In this document: positions 61,832 through 64,000 of the stretch, piece by piece | Layout of the letters: every line of letters begins with the position of its first letter | Numbering within the stretch: position 1 is the stretch's first letter | Program-made: the position numbers and the translations under genes | DNA from: Bog-473 sp963791455 | GTDB taxonomy: Bacteria > Actinomycetota > Acidimicrobiia > Acidimicrobiales > RAAP-2 | Assembly (NCBI GenBank): GCA_963791455.1 | Contig: CAWBSM010000004.1 | Span: forward strand, 186,001 to 250,000 | Length of the DNA: 64,000 nucleotides | Direction: 5' to 3' | The notes under the pieces: model-generated | Databases searched by the model: none | What the model saw: only the letters and a program-made list of their open reading frames with translations | What the model was told of the DNA's origin: nothing

Positions 61832-62888
61832 CGTGGCCTCCGCTGATGCGCTCCCCGAGCCGCTCGCCAACCACGTGGGCCGCCGCCATCGCGTGCGGGT
61901 AGTCCATCCGGGTCGGGCCGAGTAGTCCCACCGCGCCGAGATCCTGGCCGTCCACCGAAACCGGCGCGACCACGACCGCGCACGACGACAACGGCTCGTA
62001 GCCGTGCTCGGTGCCGATGGCCACCGAGAGGCCGCGATCGAGGACGTTGCGCAGGAGTGTCACGACGACCAGCTGCTGTTCGAGGATGGCCAGGACCGAG
62101 CGCACCGTCTCGACGGCGTCGAAGGACTCGGCGAGGCGAGCGGGACCCCCGACGAAGACCTGGTCCGTCTCCACGGCGCCGCCCATGGCGTCGAACGCGT
62201 CGTGGGCGGCCGCGAGCAGGCGGTCGAGCTTCTTGGGCCCGCCCGCCGGCAGGGTCCACGGACCCGACAGCGTCTGCCCGACCAGGTGGGACGCAAGCAG
62301 GGACCCGACGCGGTCCAGCATCTCGCCGGAGGCTTCGGCGTCGAGGTCGATGGTCCGCTTCTCCACGGCGCCGTCGGAGAGCACCACGACGAGCAGCGCA
62401 TGCAGCGGCGTGAGGCCGACCAGCTGGACCGAGCGGATGGTGGCGGCGTCGTGGGAGGGACCGACGACGACGGCGGCGTAGGAAGTGAGCTCGGAGAGCA
62501 GGCCCGAGGCGCGCTCGAGCACGGTCTCCATCTCGCCCTGCACCTGCTCGAAGAACTGCGTCACCTGGCGGCGCTGGACAGGACCCAGCACGCCGGGAGC
62601 GGTGAGGTGGTCCACGAAGAAGCGGTAGCCCTTGTCGGTCGGGATGCGGCCGGCGCTCGTGTGGGGCTGCACGAGATAGCCCTCCCGCTCCAGGGCCACC
62701 ATCTCCGAGCGCACGGTGGCAGAGGACACCTGCACCCCCGGTGCGCTGGCCACGTGGGCGGACCCGACCGGCTCGGCCGTCCCGATGTACTCGTTGACGA
62801 CCGCTTCGAGAATGGCGGCGCGGCGCTCGTTCAGGGCGCACTCCGCCGCGTCCTCGGCACTCGGTATCTGATCAGCGTTGGTCGTCAT
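61818..62888 (-). CDS. hrcA: Heat-inducible repressor HrcA
   Basis: 356 residues from ATG 62888. An upstream in-frame stretch has no homology. The winged HTH is ERRAAILEAVVNEYIGTAEP...SSATVRSEMVALEREGYLVQ, then PHTSAGRIPTDKGYRFFVD. The rest is the GAF-like HrcA body ending GLLGPTRMDYPHAMAAAHVV. It binds CIRCE, and one such site lies 7 nt upstream of the start. Confidence 0.95.
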   Translation of the reverse strand: MTTNADQIPSAEDAAECALNERRAAILEAVVNEYIGTAEPVGSAHVASAPGVQVSSATVRSEMVALEREGYLVQPHTSAGRIPTDKGYRFFVDHLTAPGVLGPVQRRQVTQFFEQVQGEMETVLERASGLLSELTSYAAVVVGPSHDAATIRSVQLVGLTPLHALLVVVLSDGAVEKRTIDLDAEASGEMLDRVGSLLASHLVGQTLSGPWTLPAGGPKKLDRLLAAAHDAFDAMGGAVETDQVFVGGPARLAESFDAVETVRSVLAILEQQLVVVTLLRNVLDRGLSVAIGTEHGYEPLSSCAVVVAPVSVDGQDLGAVGLLGPTRMDYPHAMAAAHVVGERLGERISGGHDGRH

Positions 62889-62895
62889 GACGCAC

Positions 62896-62922
62896 CTAGC
62901 AGTCAAGTCTACCGAGTGCCAG
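62896..62922 (-). promoter_or_regulatory. CIRCE operator
   Basis: On the minus strand CTGGCACTC, 9 nt, GACTGCTAG. This is the CIRCE inverted repeat (consensus half TTAGCACTC) with two mismatches per half. It sits just before hrcA, so HrcA should autoregulate hrcA-dnaJ. Confidence 0.8.
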
Positions 62923-63026
62923 GGGCCCGCTCCCGAGCACCGAGGTGCGCCCGCGGTCCCGGGCTGCCGCGCCCGTCTCCTGCCGGCCAGCCGGCCTCGG
63001 CCGCAGGCCCCGGGGTGACACGGCCA

Positions 63027-63055
63027 TTGACGTGGGACAAGCGCCGTCTTACAGT
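63027..63055 (+). promoter_or_regulatory. Consensus-like promoter of the acidic repeat gene
   Basis: TTGACG, 17 nt, TACAGT (63050-63055). The predicted start point lies about 165 nt before the ATG at 63227, giving a long leader. The rest of the 304-bp gap upstream of that gene holds no other feature. Confidence 0.6.
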
Positions 63056-63226
63056 GCATTGGAGAGGGGTTCTCGTCGCTTTGCACGGGCCTGGTTGCAC
63101 CGACTGGGTCTTTGTTACACGGTCGCCACACGGATCGACGAGACGGTGGCAACCGCGCATCGTCGGAGGCGTGCGCATCGAGGGGATCCCACAGCGACAC
63201 CAGCAGCACGTGGGAAGGAGGGGGCC

Positions 63227-63895
63227 ATGGCAGACCAACCCGCACCGCGGAATGCCACGGTATCGGACCTCGAAGACGAGGTCGCAGCGGCCAGGGCGTC
63301 ACTCACCGAGAACGGCTTCGTCGGCCGGGCTGGTCCGGACACCCGCGCCGAGGAGGAACGACCACCCGAGCCGATCGATCCGGGCGTCTACCCGCCGAAC
63401 ATTTCGCCCATCGAGCCGGGGGTCTACCCGCCGTCGATCACGCCGATCGAGCCGGGGGTCTACCCGCCGACAGGGCCGCAGCCGATCGCGCCCGAGATCG
63501 AGCTGGAGATCGAGCTGGAGACCGAGCTGGACATCGAGTTGGACATCGGCGACACCGACATCGGTGATTCCGACATCGGTGATTCCGACATCGGTGATTC
63601 GGACATCGGCGATTCGGACATCGGTGATTCGGACATCGGTGACAGCGACGTCGGCGACTCTGACGTGGTCGGTGACTCTGATGTGGTCGGTGACTCTGAT
63701 GTGGTCGGTGACTCTGATGTGGTCGGCGACTCTGACGTCGTCGGCGACTCTGACGTCGTCGGTGACTCGGACGTCGTCGGCGAGACCGGGCCGCCGCCGA
63801 ACGAATCCGGCGGCCGGGAGCAGATCATCGACGACGTCGTCATCGTCGCGGAGCCCATCAGCGACCGGACCGAAGAGATCACCGGTGACGAATGA
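63227..63895 (+). CDS. Acidic tandem-repeat protein
   Basis: 222 residues from ATG 63227 with AAGGAGGGG upstream. No signal or membrane helix. Residues 45-85 have three copies of PGVYPP (IDPGVYPPNISP, IEPGVYPPSITP, IEPGVYPPTGP). Then an EIELEIELETELDIELDI strand-like stretch leads to the DIGDS/DVVGDS array (about 106-187). The end is IIDDVVIVAEPISD. It is strongly acidic and may bind cations or act as an extended linker. No family recognised. It overlaps the next gene by 11 nt. Confidence 0.65.
   Translation: MADQPAPRNATVSDLEDEVAAARASLTENGFVGRAGPDTRAEEERPPEPIDPGVYPPNISPIEPGVYPPSITPIEPGVYPPTGPQPIAPEIELEIELETELDIELDIGDTDIGDSDIGDSDIGDSDIGDSDIGDSDIGDSDVGDSDVVGDSDVVGDSDVVGDSDVVGDSDVVGDSDVVGDSDVVGETGPPPNESGGREQIIDDVVIVAEPISDRTEEITGDE
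63542..63787 (+). repeat. Coding tandem array: eight 15-bp then seven 18-bp units
   Basis: The first part is eight DIGDS-type units (GACATCGG(T/C)GATTC(C/G) and variants). The second is seven DVVGDS-type units (GA(T/C)GT(G/C)GTCGG(T/C)GACTCT and variants). The unit length changes by exactly one codon (extra V). Synonymous differences mix between units, as from slippage and conversion. Confidence 0.9.
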
Positions 63896-64000
63896 CGGTC
63901 GGGCCGCCCTCCTGTCCCTAATCAAGAGCCAGGGCATCCTCCGGGCCAGCGACTCCCAGGTGATCCTCGGTCGCGGTGGCCAGCGTGGCCGCTGGATGCT
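63885..64000 (+). CDS. N-terminal fragment of an unknown gene (phosphoribosyltransferase-like?)
   Basis: The frame from GTG 63885 stays open to the window end: TNDGRAALLSLIKSQGILRA, then SDSQVILGRGGQRGRWML. The pattern recalls the first strands of orotate-phosphoribosyltransferase-like proteins, but only 38 residues are visible. It overlaps the acidic gene by 11 nt. Confidence 0.35.
   Translation, partial: MTNDGRAALLSLIKSQGILRASDSQVILGRGGQRGRWM

Noticed and set aside
63542..63787. CRISPR-like array
   Set aside because: Units are 15-18 bp with no spacers and are in frame in a coding gene.
63299..63937. Open minus-strand frames through the tandem array (SESPTT-type repeats)
   Set aside because: The plus frame has a ribosome site and a promoter; the minus readings are a by-product of the repeat period.

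Overview
The window is high-GC chromosomal DNA with short intergenic gaps, ATGA/GTGA gene overlaps, many GTG/TTG starts and several apparent leaderless starts (a TANNNT box about 6-8 nt before the start codon). The gene set (SigA-type RpoD, DUF3039, DUF1707, alpha2-type glycyl-tRNA synthetase, the hrcA-dnaJ-rsmE-HIT-phoH-ybeY-CNNM-era run) points to an actinomycete. I would guess an Acidimicrobiia-like lineage, but the class is inference.

Region 1 (1-10.3 kb) starts with the 5' end of a Lon protease and a DUF3039 protein. A four-gene carbohydrate-type ABC importer follows (ATPase, two permeases, binding protein), then a PAS-GGDEF-like protein with a degenerate GGTEF motif behind a structured leader. 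A complete sulfate/thiosulfate importer (binding protein, CysT, CysW, CysA) closes the region.

Region 2 (10.3-39.5 kb) is accessory. Intact genes include a membrane-anchored double beta-propeller, a phosphotransferase, an FAD oxidoreductase, an arylsulfatase, an esterase, two methyltransferases, an ECF sigma factor coupled to an NHL-repeat membrane protein, and several small proteins. Between them lie many remnants: frameshifted copies of small gene families, a broken DUF1707 gene, a broken HAD-type gene, a broken two-domain gene, and what looks like a fragment of a group II intron. A 136-bp direct repeat, one copy abutting the 3' end of tRNA-Asn, bounds 30.0-39.4 kb and suggests an old integrated segment that has no visible integrase.

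Region 3 (39.4-64 kb) is conserved housekeeping DNA: tRNA-Asn, rpoD, dnaG, ppdK, a MarR-controlled ABC exporter, glyS-hemW-recO-uppS, a hemerythrin-domain protein, a DinG-type helicase, and an eight-gene stress, RNA and ribosome run read from a CIRCE-controlled hrcA (hrcA, dnaJ, rsmE, HIT, phoH, ybeY, CNNM transporter, era). The window ends with an acidic protein built from DIGDS and DVVGDS tandem repeats and the start of another gene.

The working themes are nutrient import (sugar-type and sulfate ABC systems), core information processing, and an eroded accessory region. I saw no CRISPR array, phage module or complete transposase.
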